From Helicobacteraceae bacterium (GTDB taxonomy: Bacteria > Campylobacterota > Campylobacteria > Campylobacterales > SZUA-545), in the NCBI GenBank assembly GCA_003250175.1, contig QKHD01000395.1:1-6487 (forward strand): DNA of 6,487 nt. Direction: 5' to 3'. Shown one piece after another: positions 1 to 5,830 of the stretch. Every line of letters starts with the position of its first letter. Position 1 is the stretch's first letter. The translations under genes were made by a program, and so were the position numbers. The notes under the pieces were generated by a model, which saw only the letters and a program-made list of their open reading frames with translations, searched no databases and was not told the origin of the DNA.

Positions 1-535
1 AACCCGTGCTGGCCGTTGCGAGCGTATTGGTCGCGTTGGTATCCCAGGGAACGAATTTCATCATAATTCCGAAGTTGGCAATAGTGCCGATTCCCTTTGC
101 AGGGTCACCGCCAAGTCCGGGGTCAAGGCTGTAAATATCGCCGCCTTCATCCTGCCAGTTATCGGCGGACATGTCCGGCGTATAGTCAGGGTTATCGGAG
201 ACTTTGATATAACTGTATAGCCTGGGGTTGGTTCCGGAGCCGTAGGCGGTGATGGTAAGATCGGAGGCGGGAATTTCCAGCCCTTCGACCCAGTATTCGC
301 CCCGCTTGAGGTGAATCACCGCGGGGGCCGTGAAGGTAGCGGCCGAGACTTTGGCCAGGGTTTTCCACGGGCGGCAGGAGCTTTTGCCGTCGTTGGCGTC
401 GCTGCCCAGGGTGGCATCCACGTAGTAGCCCGCTTCCAGGCAGTCGGATGCTCCGGAGCTTTTGCCGGAATCTCCTCCGGAGCAGCCAAAAAGAACCCAC
501 AGGGGCAGCAGGCCCAGCAGTATCGTTCGTCTCAT
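1..535 (-). CDS. Lipoprotein with a right-handed beta-helix-type N-terminus, partial (3' end beyond left edge)
   Basis: The reading frame stays open from the ATG at 535 to the window edge, giving 178 residues with no stop. Residues 1-17 form a lipoprotein signal peptide: MRR, then a hydrophobic stretch ILLGLLPLWVL, then the lipobox LFGC with the lipidated cysteine at 18. Ser follows the cysteine, which by the E. coli rule suggests an outer-membrane location. A Gly/Ser-rich linker (19-31) precedes residues 37-58 (YYVD..GSD.NDG...C.PWK), then TL.KV and HLKRGEYW..GL.IPAS..TI.AYG. This order is typical of the N-terminal cap and first coils of right-handed parallel beta-helix proteins, a group that includes polysaccharide lyases and many uncharacterised surface proteins. 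Cys32 and Cys54 could form a disulfide. The start is supported by a strong AGGAGGT site that touches the folP stop, so translation may be coupled. The enzymatic role is unknown; most of the helix and any active site lie outside the window. Confidence 0.85.
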   Translation of the reverse strand, partial: MRRTILLGLLPLWVLFGCSGGDSGKSSGASDCLEAGYYVDATLGSDANDGKSSCRPWKTLAKVSAATFTAPAVIHLKRGEYWVEGLEIPASDLTITAYGSGTNPRLYSYIKVSDNPDYTPDMSADNWQDEGGDIYSLDPGLGGDPAKGIGTIANFGIMMKFVPWDTNATNTLATASTG

Positions 536-540
536 GGAAA

Positions 541-547
541 ACCTCCT
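541..547 (-). promoter_or_regulatory. Shine-Dalgarno site of the lipoprotein gene, overlapping the folP stop
   Basis: Read on the minus strand, the bases are TAGGAGGTTTTCCATG. The TAG is the folP stop codon (548-546), and AGGAGGT (547-541) lies five bases before the lipoprotein ATG. This near-perfect ribosome site fixes the lipoprotein start and implies that ribosomes ending folP could reinitiate. Confidence 0.8.
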
Positions 548-1679
548 AGTTATTCAGGGCGTTAAATACCCTTATGGCCTGGGCATGTTCCGCCACATCA
601 TGGGCCCGAACGATGCTGGCTCCCGTCTCCAGTGCCTTAAGGTGGATCGCCAGGGTGCCCGGCAGACGCGCATCGACGGGTGCGGGGGAGACGGCATTGA
701 TCATACTCTTTCGGCTGGCCCCGATCAGCAGCGGGTGGCCGTGTCGCAAAAAAGTGCTCTGGTGGCGGATAAGGGCGATGTTGTGCTCCAGGTTTTTACC
801 AAACCCGATCCCGATATCTAAAATCAGATTCTCGATGCCAAAGGCCTTGGCCTTGGCGATGCGCTCCGCAAAAAAGGTGTCCACCTCCGCCACGACGTCG
901 GTATATTCCGGAGCCTTCTGCATGGTTTTGGGGTCACCCTGCATGTGCATAATGCAGACCGTCGCCCCGTATTTGGCCGCCACCTCGCAGACCCGGTCAT
1001 CCGACAGACCGGTGATGTCGTTGACGATGGTAAAGCCCCGCTGCAGGGCGTATTCGAGCACCGTCGGCTCATAGCTGTCCAGGCTCAGCACCGCCTTTTC
1101 ATGGATACGGGCGGTAAAGAGGGCGTCCACCGCGGGAGCGACACGGGCCATCTCCTCCTCCGGAGTCACGGCGTCGCTGCCGGGGCGGGAGGAGACCCCG
1201 CCCACATCGATCATTGCCGCACCGTCGGCGATCATCTGCTCCGCTCTGGCAACGATCTCCTCGGCGTGGGTACGGCTTTTGGAAAAGAAACTGTCTTCAT
1301 TGATGTTGAGAATCCCCATGAGTTTGGGTTCGTGACGCGGCAGGCTCCGGAATTCGGCCAGCTCCTCGGCAACCTGTTTGAGGCCGAAGGGCTGGGATTT
1401 TTCCTTTTTGGCGAGAATCCCCAGCTGGGTCTCGTTGCAGATCAGCAGCGCATCGACCCGCTCGACATCGCAGGTAACCACCCCGCTGGGCACGGCCAGC
1501 TCCGCGCCGATGGCGAGGGCGTCTTGCTTGAGGATATTGGCGGCGGGGGTTTTGAGATTTTTAATAAGAAAAAGGTGACGTCGCCCTTTGTTGGCCATGA
1601 TCTTCACGCCGCCGGGGTCACACCCGATGCCCTTGATCAGCGCCTCCAGGTCGCTGTTATCGTCGAGTCGGTAGAGCAC
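546..1679 (-). CDS. folP: Dihydropteroate synthase, long Campylobacterota form
   Basis: This cytoplasmic enzyme condenses p-aminobenzoate with hydroxymethyl-dihydropterin diphosphate to make dihydropteroate in folate synthesis, and is the sulfonamide target. The protein has 377 residues. The TIM-barrel domain begins near residue 118: LMGILNINEDSFF (120-132), DVGGVSSRPGS (158-168), LSLDSYEP (198-205), IVNDITG (218-224), MHMQGDP (244-250), LDIGIGFGKNLEHN (287-300), GASRKSMI (320-327) and PGTLAIHLKA..TGASIVRAHDV (340-362). Residues 1-115 are an extra N-terminal region absent from the roughly 280-residue enzymes of most bacteria; H. pylori FolP is of similar length, as I recall. The start is GTG, with GGAG at 1690-1687 inside holB, and the two genes overlap by 23 bases. 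Phosphate-binding loops 1 and 2 differ from consensus (Asn-Glu for Thr-Pro at 127-128; Val162 and Ser164 for Glu and Thr), but the Asn, Asp and SRK residues needed for activity are kept. Confidence 0.95.
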   Translation of the reverse strand: MLYRLDDNSDLEALIKGIGCDPGGVKIMANKGRRHLFLIKNLKTPAANILKQDALAIGAELAVPSGVVTCDVERVDALLICNETQLGILAKKEKSQPFGLKQVAEELAEFRSLPRHEPKLMGILNINEDSFFSKSRTHAEEIVARAEQMIADGAAMIDVGGVSSRPGSDAVTPEEEMARVAPAVDALFTARIHEKAVLSLDSYEPTVLEYALQRGFTIVNDITGLSDDRVCEVAAKYGATVCIMHMQGDPKTMQKAPEYTDVVAEVDTFFAERIAKAKAFGIENLILDIGIGFGKNLEHNIALIRHQSTFLRHGHPLLIGASRKSMINAVSPAPVDARLPGTLAIHLKALETGASIVRAHDVAEHAQAIRVFNALNN

Positions 1680-2298
1680 GCTGCTTCTCCAATAGCATCA
1701 GCAAGATGGTGCTGAGCACGTTGATGGTGGGGGAGTTGAGCTCCAGCAGGCGAAAGCTGCGGTCAAACTCCTCCAGTTCGCTCTCCAGGCGATCCTGTGG
1801 GCTGAGGGGAAAGCGCTGGTAAAACTCAAAGGCCTTCTGGATAAAGGCCTTGGCTTCGGGCTTGCCCAAAAAGCGGTTTTCCTTGATAAAGTGAAAGACC
1901 GAGCCCAGATTCATCCTTTCAAAATCAAAATCCACGGGGATCTCTTCCTTTTGTCCGGGCAGCACCGTCACGGCAATACGGGAGCGAATCGTGGGCAGAA
2001 AGATCGCCTTGCTGGGGGCGATAAAGAGAATCACCACATTCGTAGGTGGCTCTTCAAGGAGTTTAAGCAGGGAGTTTTGGCTGACGTTGTTGATGCCGAG
2101 GGCTTTGACAATGAGGTATTTGGGGGTTTCACTGGCGATGTAGGCATGGGAAATCAGCTCGTGGGCATCGTCGATAAGGAACTCCTCTTTGTCAAAGAGG
2201 CGGTAGTTTTTGGTACCGATGGCCTCCAGCAGGCTCTCTAAAACCGCCTGGGGCGACCCGGTAACAAAGATGCGGCTTCGATCCAGTTGGCCAAACAT
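1657..2298 (-). CDS. holB: DNA polymerase III subunit delta', short form
   Basis: Delta' is the stator subunit of the clamp loader, which places the beta clamp on primed DNA. The protein has 213 residues, close to the Helicobacter protein and much shorter than E. coli delta' (334). The clamp-loader signature is clear: YLIVKALGINNVSQNSLLKL (61-80) followed by LEEPPTN (81-87), then ILFIAPSKAIFLPTIRSR (90-107), where the SRC motif of ATPase subunits reads SRI. No P-loop and no zinc-binding cysteines are visible, so it should not hydrolyse ATP, as expected for delta'. The C-terminal part (about 125-213) is divergent helical sequence that would fill the collar role. The ATG follows the hobA TAA with no spacer and only a weak GGAA upstream, so its translation probably depends on hobA. 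The last 23 bases overlap folP. The identification is firm from motif plus neighbourhood. Confidence 0.92.
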   Translation of the reverse strand: MFGQLDRSRIFVTGSPQAVLESLLEAIGTKNYRLFDKEEFLIDDAHELISHAYIASETPKYLIVKALGINNVSQNSLLKLLEEPPTNVVILFIAPSKAIFLPTIRSRIAVTVLPGQKEEIPVDFDFERMNLGSVFHFIKENRFLGKPEAKAFIQKAFEFYQRFPLSPQDRLESELEEFDRSFRLLELNSPTINVLSTILLMLLEKQRALPTRR

Positions 2299-2841
2299 TT
2301 AGACTTCCAGTTCGCCGATCATCACCGCGTCGAGGGTTTTATCAAACAGCCGCACCATATGCAGCAGTTTCAGATCCAAAAGCTCGTCGGCGGAACGGAG
2401 GAAAAAGCTGTTTTGCACCTCTTCGTCCATCATCCATAAAAAACTGCTGCGGTACTCCTTGGCAATGGTCGCCCCGAAGTAGGAGGACTTGCCCACGTAC
2501 CAGAAGATGTAGTTGTCTTTAAAGGCCATGGAGAGCATGTCGTTGGCGATATCCATGTCCTGCCCCGCCACCAGCTGATCCAGCGTCGGGAAAATCCGGT
2601 TCATTTCAAAGATAGGAAAGAGGGGCCGGTTGTGGCCGGGGTTGTTGATGGTGGTCATGATGTACTGGGAGAGCCACTTGCGCTCCGGATCCGTAATCAG
2701 AATGATCGCGGCCCCGTTCATGATGTGGGAGATGGCGTCGCTGACCAGAGGCGTCCACTCGTAGCGGCGCTCCTCCAGCCAGCTCATCATCGCATTATCG
2801 CTTCGCAGCGTATCCAGCGTCCAGTTGAGAATCTCTTTCAT
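2299..2841 (-). CDS. hobA: HobA, DnaA-binding factor for replication initiation
   Basis: HobA in Helicobacter forms a tetramer that binds domain I of DnaA and promotes orderly DnaA assembly at oriC. It is a structural counterpart of E. coli DiaA with little sequence likeness. This 180-residue protein matches the family length (HP1230 is also about 180). Shared features that I recognise are WLEERRYEWTPLVSDAISHI (21-40) leading into NGAAIILITD..RKWLSQYIM (42-62), the FWYVGK block (113-118), SFLWMMDE (133-140) and the final helix LLDLKLLHMVRLFDKTLDAV (154-173). No catalytic motif or membrane segment is present. The start is ATG, 24 bases after the lysC stop, with only a weak GAGAT upstream; the stop codon abuts the holB start. 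Placement between lysC and holB is the order found in Helicobacter, which supports the call and is the main evidence for phylum. Confidence 0.93.
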   Translation of the reverse strand: MKEILNWTLDTLRSDNAMMSWLEERRYEWTPLVSDAISHIMNGAAIILITDPERKWLSQYIMTTINNPGHNRPLFPIFEMNRIFPTLDQLVAGQDMDIANDMLSMAFKDNYIFWYVGKSSYFGATIAKEYRSSFLWMMDEEVQNSFFLRSADELLDLKLLHMVRLFDKTLDAVMIGELEV

Positions 2842-2865
2842 GCAGCCGTCATCTCAATCGGACGT

Positions 2866-4071
2866 TTATTTATCCAGCTCGTAAGCCGCGTGCAGGGAGC
2901 GAACCGCCAGTTCGCTGTATTTTTCATGAACGACCACGGAGATTTTAATCTCGCTGGTGCCGATCATGAGGATGTTGATGTTTTCGTTGGAGAGGCTGGT
3001 GAAGGCTTTTGCCGCCACGCCGCTGTGGGATTTCATCCCCACGCCCACGATGGAAACCTTGGCAATATTGTTGTCAAAGTCCACGGAGTCAAAATCCTTT
3101 TTAAACCCTTCGATCGCTTTTTGCGCCGCGATGAGTTCGGTCTTTGGCACGGTGAAGCCCAGGTTGGTCTTTCCGCTGTCGCCGACGTTTTGAACGATCA
3201 TGTCCACGTTGATATTGGCCGCCGCCAGGGCGCCGAAGATTTCCGCCGCGATACCGGGACGGTCGGTTACACCCCGCAGGGTCACACGTGCTTGATTTTT
3301 ATCCAGGGCGATGCCGCTGACGATTGGTTGTTCCATGATCTCCTCTTCGTTTACGATTAATGTACCTTCGTTTTCATTGAAGCTGTTGCGTGTCACCAGC
3401 TTGACGTTCAGTTTCTTTGCCATTTCGACGGAACGGTTCTGCAGAACCTTGGCGCCGAGGCTGGCCAGTTCGAGCATCTCGTCGTAGCTGATCTTTTCCA
3501 GTTTTTTTGCCAGGGGTTCGATGCGTGGGTCGGTGGTGTAGACCCCGTCGACATCGGTAAAGATTTCGCACAGGTCGGCCTTGATGGCCCCGGCGATGGC
3601 CACGGCGGTGAGGTCACTGCCCCCACGGCCGAGCGTCGTTACGTCACCCTCTTGGGTAATGCCCTGAAAACCGGCAACGACCACAACGCTACCGTTTCGC
3701 GTCTGGCGCAAAATCGGCTCCGGATCGATCATCTCGATGCGGGCTTTGGTGTGGATACCGTCGGTGGTGATACCGGCCTGACGTCCGGACATGGCCACGG
3801 AGGCGATCCCCATCTCCTGCAGCGCAATGGCCAGCAGGGCGGAGGTCACGCGCTCTCCGGAGCTCAGCAGCAGGTCCATCTCGCGAACGGATGGGGTCTT
3901 GCTGTAATAGTGGGCGTAATCGATCAGTTTGTTGGTCTCGCCGCTCATGGCGGAGACAACGACAACCACCTGGTCACCGGCGTCAACGCTTTTCTTGACC
4001 CGGTTGGCGACATTCTGGATGCGGTCCAGGTCCCCGACACTGGTTCCGCCAAATTTTTGTACTACTAACAC
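2866..4071 (-). CDS. lysC: Aspartate kinase with two ACT regulatory domains
   Basis: This enzyme phosphorylates aspartate, the first step toward lysine, diaminopimelate, threonine and methionine. It has 401 residues, the usual length for a monofunctional lysine-sensitive aspartokinase. The kinase domain (1-240) shows QKFGGTSVGD (5-14), SSGERVTSALLA (70-81), GRGGSDLTAVAIA (148-160) and EIFTDVDGVYTTDPR (169-183). ACT domains follow at about 263-300 (VTLRGVTDRPGIAAEIF) and 338-381 (KVSIVGVGMKSHSGVAAKAF), so end-product feedback is expected. The start is GTG at 4071; AAGGA lies six bases upstream. An overlapping ATG in another frame opens only a two-codon frame and is not the start. Met246 lies at the position where two-subunit aspartokinases start their separate beta subunit and has GAGGAG just upstream. 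It follows rppH by 18 bases, with no leader attenuator. Confidence 0.97.
   Translation of the reverse strand: MLVVQKFGGTSVGDLDRIQNVANRVKKSVDAGDQVVVVVSAMSGETNKLIDYAHYYSKTPSVREMDLLLSSGERVTSALLAIALQEMGIASVAMSGRQAGITTDGIHTKARIEMIDPEPILRQTRNGSVVVVAGFQGITQEGDVTTLGRGGSDLTAVAIAGAIKADLCEIFTDVDGVYTTDPRIEPLAKKLEKISYDEMLELASLGAKVLQNRSVEMAKKLNVKLVTRNSFNENEGTLIVNEEEIMEQPIVSGIALDKNQARVTLRGVTDRPGIAAEIFGALAAANINVDMIVQNVGDSGKTNLGFTVPKTELIAAQKAIEGFKKDFDSVDFDNNIAKVSIVGVGMKSHSGVAAKAFTSLSNENINILMIGTSEIKISVVVHEKYSELAVRSLHAAYELDK
3334..3345 (-). promoter_or_regulatory. Possible internal ribosome site and start for a lysC beta subunit
   Basis: On the minus strand the bases read GAGGAGATCATG, with the ATG being codon 246 of lysC. 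The peptide that follows (MEQPIVSGIALDKNQARVTL) aligns by eye with the start of the separately translated beta subunit of Corynebacterium glutamicum aspartokinase (MEEAV.TGVA.DK..A.VT). It would give a 156-residue ACT-only protein. The spacing is short, and the purine run also encodes consecutive glutamates, so this may be chance. Confidence 0.35.
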
Positions 4072-4089
4072 ATCGTTTCCTTGGTGGGG

Positions 4090-4572
4090 TTATAGATATC
4101 CGGTCTTCTGGAAGTGGGCGATCACCTTCTTGTAGATGGGTCGCTTAAAGTGGGAAACCACCTCCATCAACTCTTTGACATCCACAAAACGGTACTGACT
4201 GAACTCCGGAACCTTCGTATCCAGGCTGATAACGGCACCGGGCTTGAGGCGTACTAAAAAGTAGCGCTGCTGCTGGCCGTCGTAGGGATACATCTTCTGG
4301 GCGACGGTCTCCGGAAAATCGTAGCTGATCCACTCCGGATACTCGTCGATGATCTCCACCTCGTCGGTGCCGATCTCCTCTTTAAGCTCCCGCATCAACG
4401 CCCCCTTGACGGTCTCGTCTTCGTCGATTCCGCCCTGGGGAAACTGCCACGCCCCTTCGATGTCGCTGCGCTCGGCAATGAAAATCCGGCAGATGGCCGG
4501 ATAGTCGCTGGAGAGAATCACGGCGGCTACGTTACGGCGGTAGTTTTTGGTGCTTGGGGCCGGTTGGTTCAT
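4090..4572 (-). CDS. rppH: RNA pyrophosphohydrolase, Nudix family
   Basis: RppH removes pyrophosphate from the 5' triphosphate end of mRNA and so triggers decay; the family also cleaves dinucleoside polyphosphates, and the H. pylori member was first named an invasion protein (nudH). With the ATG at 4572 it has 160 residues, close to the 155 of H. pylori. Its opening (YRRNVAAVILSSDYP, 11-25) matches that family. The Nudix box runs from Gly47 to Thr69: GGIDEDE, then R61-E62-L, then E65-E66-I-G68, with metal-binding glutamates intact. FIAERSDIEGAWQFPQ (31-46) and YDGQQQRYFLVRL (97-109) are also typical. The frame stays open upstream to 4728, with an ATG at 4614, but that stretch looks like promoter DNA, lacks a ribosome site and is absent from relatives. 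The chosen start has only a distant GGGAA upstream, so the exact start is less certain than the function. It is the first gene of the minus-strand run. Confidence 0.93.
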   Translation of the reverse strand: MNQPAPSTKNYRRNVAAVILSSDYPAICRIFIAERSDIEGAWQFPQGGIDEDETVKGALMRELKEEIGTDEVEIIDEYPEWISYDFPETVAQKMYPYDGQQQRYFLVRLKPGAVISLDTKVPEFSQYRFVDVKELMEVVSHFKRPIYKKVIAHFQKTGYL

Positions 4573-4642
4573 GGCGTCAGTCTGTTCCCGTCTCTTGGTG
4601 GATTGCGTACCCATAAATAATTGGACAGAGCGCGTCAAATTA

Positions 4643-4689
4643 TGTATAGGTACAAAGCCGATTATACGCAAAGCACGTTTACAGACGGA
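4643..4689 (-). promoter_or_regulatory. Candidate promoter of the rppH-lysC-hobA-holB-folP operon
   Basis: Reading the minus strand, a perfect -10 hexamer TATAAT lies at 4666-4661. Its -35 region is poor (TCCGTC at 17-base spacing), which is common in Campylobacterota. A second candidate is TATACA at 4648-4643, with TTGCGT at 4671-4666 at 17-base spacing. Either would give a leader of roughly 60-85 bases before the rppH ATG. No terminator or other gene separates this site from rppH. Confidence 0.45.
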
Positions 4690-4709
4690 TAAAATATCTG
4701 TGCTACAAT
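4678..4709 (+). promoter_or_regulatory. Candidate promoter of hemW-cheW-mcp
   Basis: An extended -10 element, TGC plus TACAAT (4701-4709), stands about 45 bases before the hemW ATG. TTTACA at 4678-4683 resembles a -35 hexamer but the 20-base spacing is too long, so the extended -10 may carry the activity. Transcription would start near 4716. The -35/-10 interval holds the dyad ACAGA...TCTGT (4681-4701), which might be a repressor site. Confidence 0.45.
4681..4701. repeat. Short dyad symmetry in the divergent promoter region
   Basis: ACAGA (4681-4685) and TCTGT (4697-4701) are inverted copies, and between them lies the palindrome GATA-AAA-TATC (4688-4698) with a slightly offset centre. It sits between the -35-like and -10 elements of the hemW promoter and upstream of the minus-strand TATAAT. 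The arms are only four to five bases, so chance is quite possible; no known operator is recognised. Confidence 0.3.
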
Positions 4710-4754
4710 GCGCCGCACATTTGGCCATGCCGATTCCACAACCGGGTGCTTTTC

Positions 4755-5807
4755 ATGCTGCTCTATATTCATATCCCCTTCTGCGACAGCAAATGCCACT
4801 ACTGCGCGTTTAACTCCTACACCGCCCATAAAGAGCTCAAATCCGCCTATATGAACGCCCTGCTGACCCAGTTGAAACATGAGCTGCAAAACCATGCCAT
4901 CCCGCCTCACGGTATCGAAACCCTCTACATCGGCGGCGGCACCCCCTCGACCATCGCGGCAGAGGCCTATACCCCTTTATTTGAGCAACTCGCTTCCTAT
5001 CTGCATCCGGAGGCGGAGATCACCGCCGAGGCCAATCCCAACAGCGCCACGCCGGAGTGGTTGACGGGCATGCGGGCGCTGGGCGTCAACCGTCTGAGCC
5101 TGGGGGTGCAGAGCTTTGATGATGCGAAGCTGCGCCTTCTTGGCCGTGCCCACTCCGCCGATCAGGCCAAAAAGGCGGTTGCCGCAGCCCATGAGGCGGG
5201 GTTTGCCCGCCTCTCCATCGACCTGATGTACTCCACCCCCTTTGATACGCCGGAATTTATCGAGGGGGAAATGGCCCGGATTAAAGAACTCCCCATCGAT
5301 CACCTCAGCCTCTATTCCCTCACCATCGAAGAGCAGACTCCCTTTGCGGAAAGACCTGAAGTGCAGCAGGAACGCGAAGAGGTCTACGACCTGATCAGAC
5401 ACCACTGCAACGCCCTGGGACTGGATCAGTACGAAGTGGCCAATTTCGGCAATCCCTCCCGCCACAATGCGGGTTACTGGGCGTACAAACCCTACCTTGG
5501 CATCGGAGCCGGGGCCGTGGGGCGGACAGGCTCGGTACGCACCTACCCCCATAAAAATCTTAACGATTACATCGCCCAACCCCTCTACGCCTATGAAGAA
5601 AATCTCACCCCGGACGATATCAAAACCGAGAAAGTCTTACTGGGACTGCGTTACGTCGGGGGCTTCGATTACAAACTTTTATCCGAAGATGAGCGTAAAC
5701 GCCTTCACATTCTCGAAAAAAATGGTACACTTTGGTTGGACAAGGGGCGTGTCTACTCCACCAATCTCTTTCTGGGCGACGAGATCGCCCTATACCTGTT
5801 GGACTGA
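4755..5807 (+). CDS. hemW: HemW, radical SAM heme chaperone (HemN-like)
   Basis: HemW binds heme and an iron-sulfur cluster with S-adenosylmethionine and passes heme to respiratory proteins; it was long annotated as oxygen-independent coproporphyrinogen III oxidase. Starting at the ATG at 4755 it has 350 residues. The cluster motif is HIPFCDSKCHYCAF with Cys10, Cys14 and Cys17; the position after the third cysteine pair holds Phe, as in HemW, where true HemN has a fourth cysteine. GGGTPS (60-65), EANP (92-95), NRLSLGVQSF (112-121) and the HemW-type motif RHNAGYWAYKPYLGIGAGA (236-254) support the call. A GTG three codons upstream (4746) is possible, but relatives begin MLLY.HIPFC. The ribosome site is weak (GGGTG, 4744-4748). 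It is divergent from rppH; in H. pylori a HemN-like gene also lies near this cluster. Confidence 0.93.
   Translation: MLLYIHIPFCDSKCHYCAFNSYTAHKELKSAYMNALLTQLKHELQNHAIPPHGIETLYIGGGTPSTIAAEAYTPLFEQLASYLHPEAEITAEANPNSATPEWLTGMRALGVNRLSLGVQSFDDAKLRLLGRAHSADQAKKAVAAAHEAGFARLSIDLMYSTPFDTPEFIEGEMARIKELPIDHLSLYSLTIEEQTPFAERPEVQQEREEVYDLIRHHCNALGLDQYEVANFGNPSRHNAGYWAYKPYLGIGAGAVGRTGSVRTYPHKNLNDYIAQPLYAYEENLTPDDIKTEKVLLGLRYVGGFDYKLLSEDERKRLHILEKNGTLWLDKGRVYSTNLFLGDEIALYLLD
5193..5213 (+). repeat. Perfect 8-bp inverted repeat inside hemW
   Basis: GAGGCGGG (5193-5200) and CCCGCCTC (5206-5213) pair perfectly around the loop GTTTG. The stem would be very stable in the hemW mRNA. No T-run follows, so it is not a normal intrinsic terminator. 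It encodes Glu-Ala-Gly-Phe-Ala-Arg-Leu, and G+C-rich codons alone may explain it. Confidence 0.6.
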
Positions 5808-5830
5808 CTCCCCCACAAGAAGGAACCGTT

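Noticed and set aside
945..1715. 256-residue plus-strand open frame opposite folP, with similar long frames opposite hobA/lysC and hemW
   Set aside because: These are antisense shadows of strongly supported genes. They show no family motifs and are the long antisense frames expected in G+C-rich coding DNA.
4065..4073. Two-codon frame (ATG TGT TAG) overlapping the lysC GTG start
   Set aside because: It is too small to support as a regulatory mini-gene; the overlap most likely arises by chance.
4573..4728. Longer N-terminal form of RppH (start at 4728 or 4614)
   Set aside because: The extra residues do not resemble known RppH N-termini, no ribosome site precedes either start, and the stretch holds promoter-like elements on both strands.
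4746..4754. GTG start for hemW
   Set aside because: It adds only three residues. Family members start at the Met-Leu-Leu-Tyr position, so ATG 4755 is preferred, though GTG cannot be excluded.
4547..4813. Plus-strand 88-residue frame across the rppH/hemW spacer
   Set aside because: It runs antisense through the rppH start and out of frame into hemW, shows no motif, and has no convincing ribosome site.
5732..5830. Longer CheW beginning inside hemW
   Set aside because: It would overlap hemW by 76 bases and add a tail foreign to CheW. The ATG at 5831 has a good ribosome site and the expected N-terminus.
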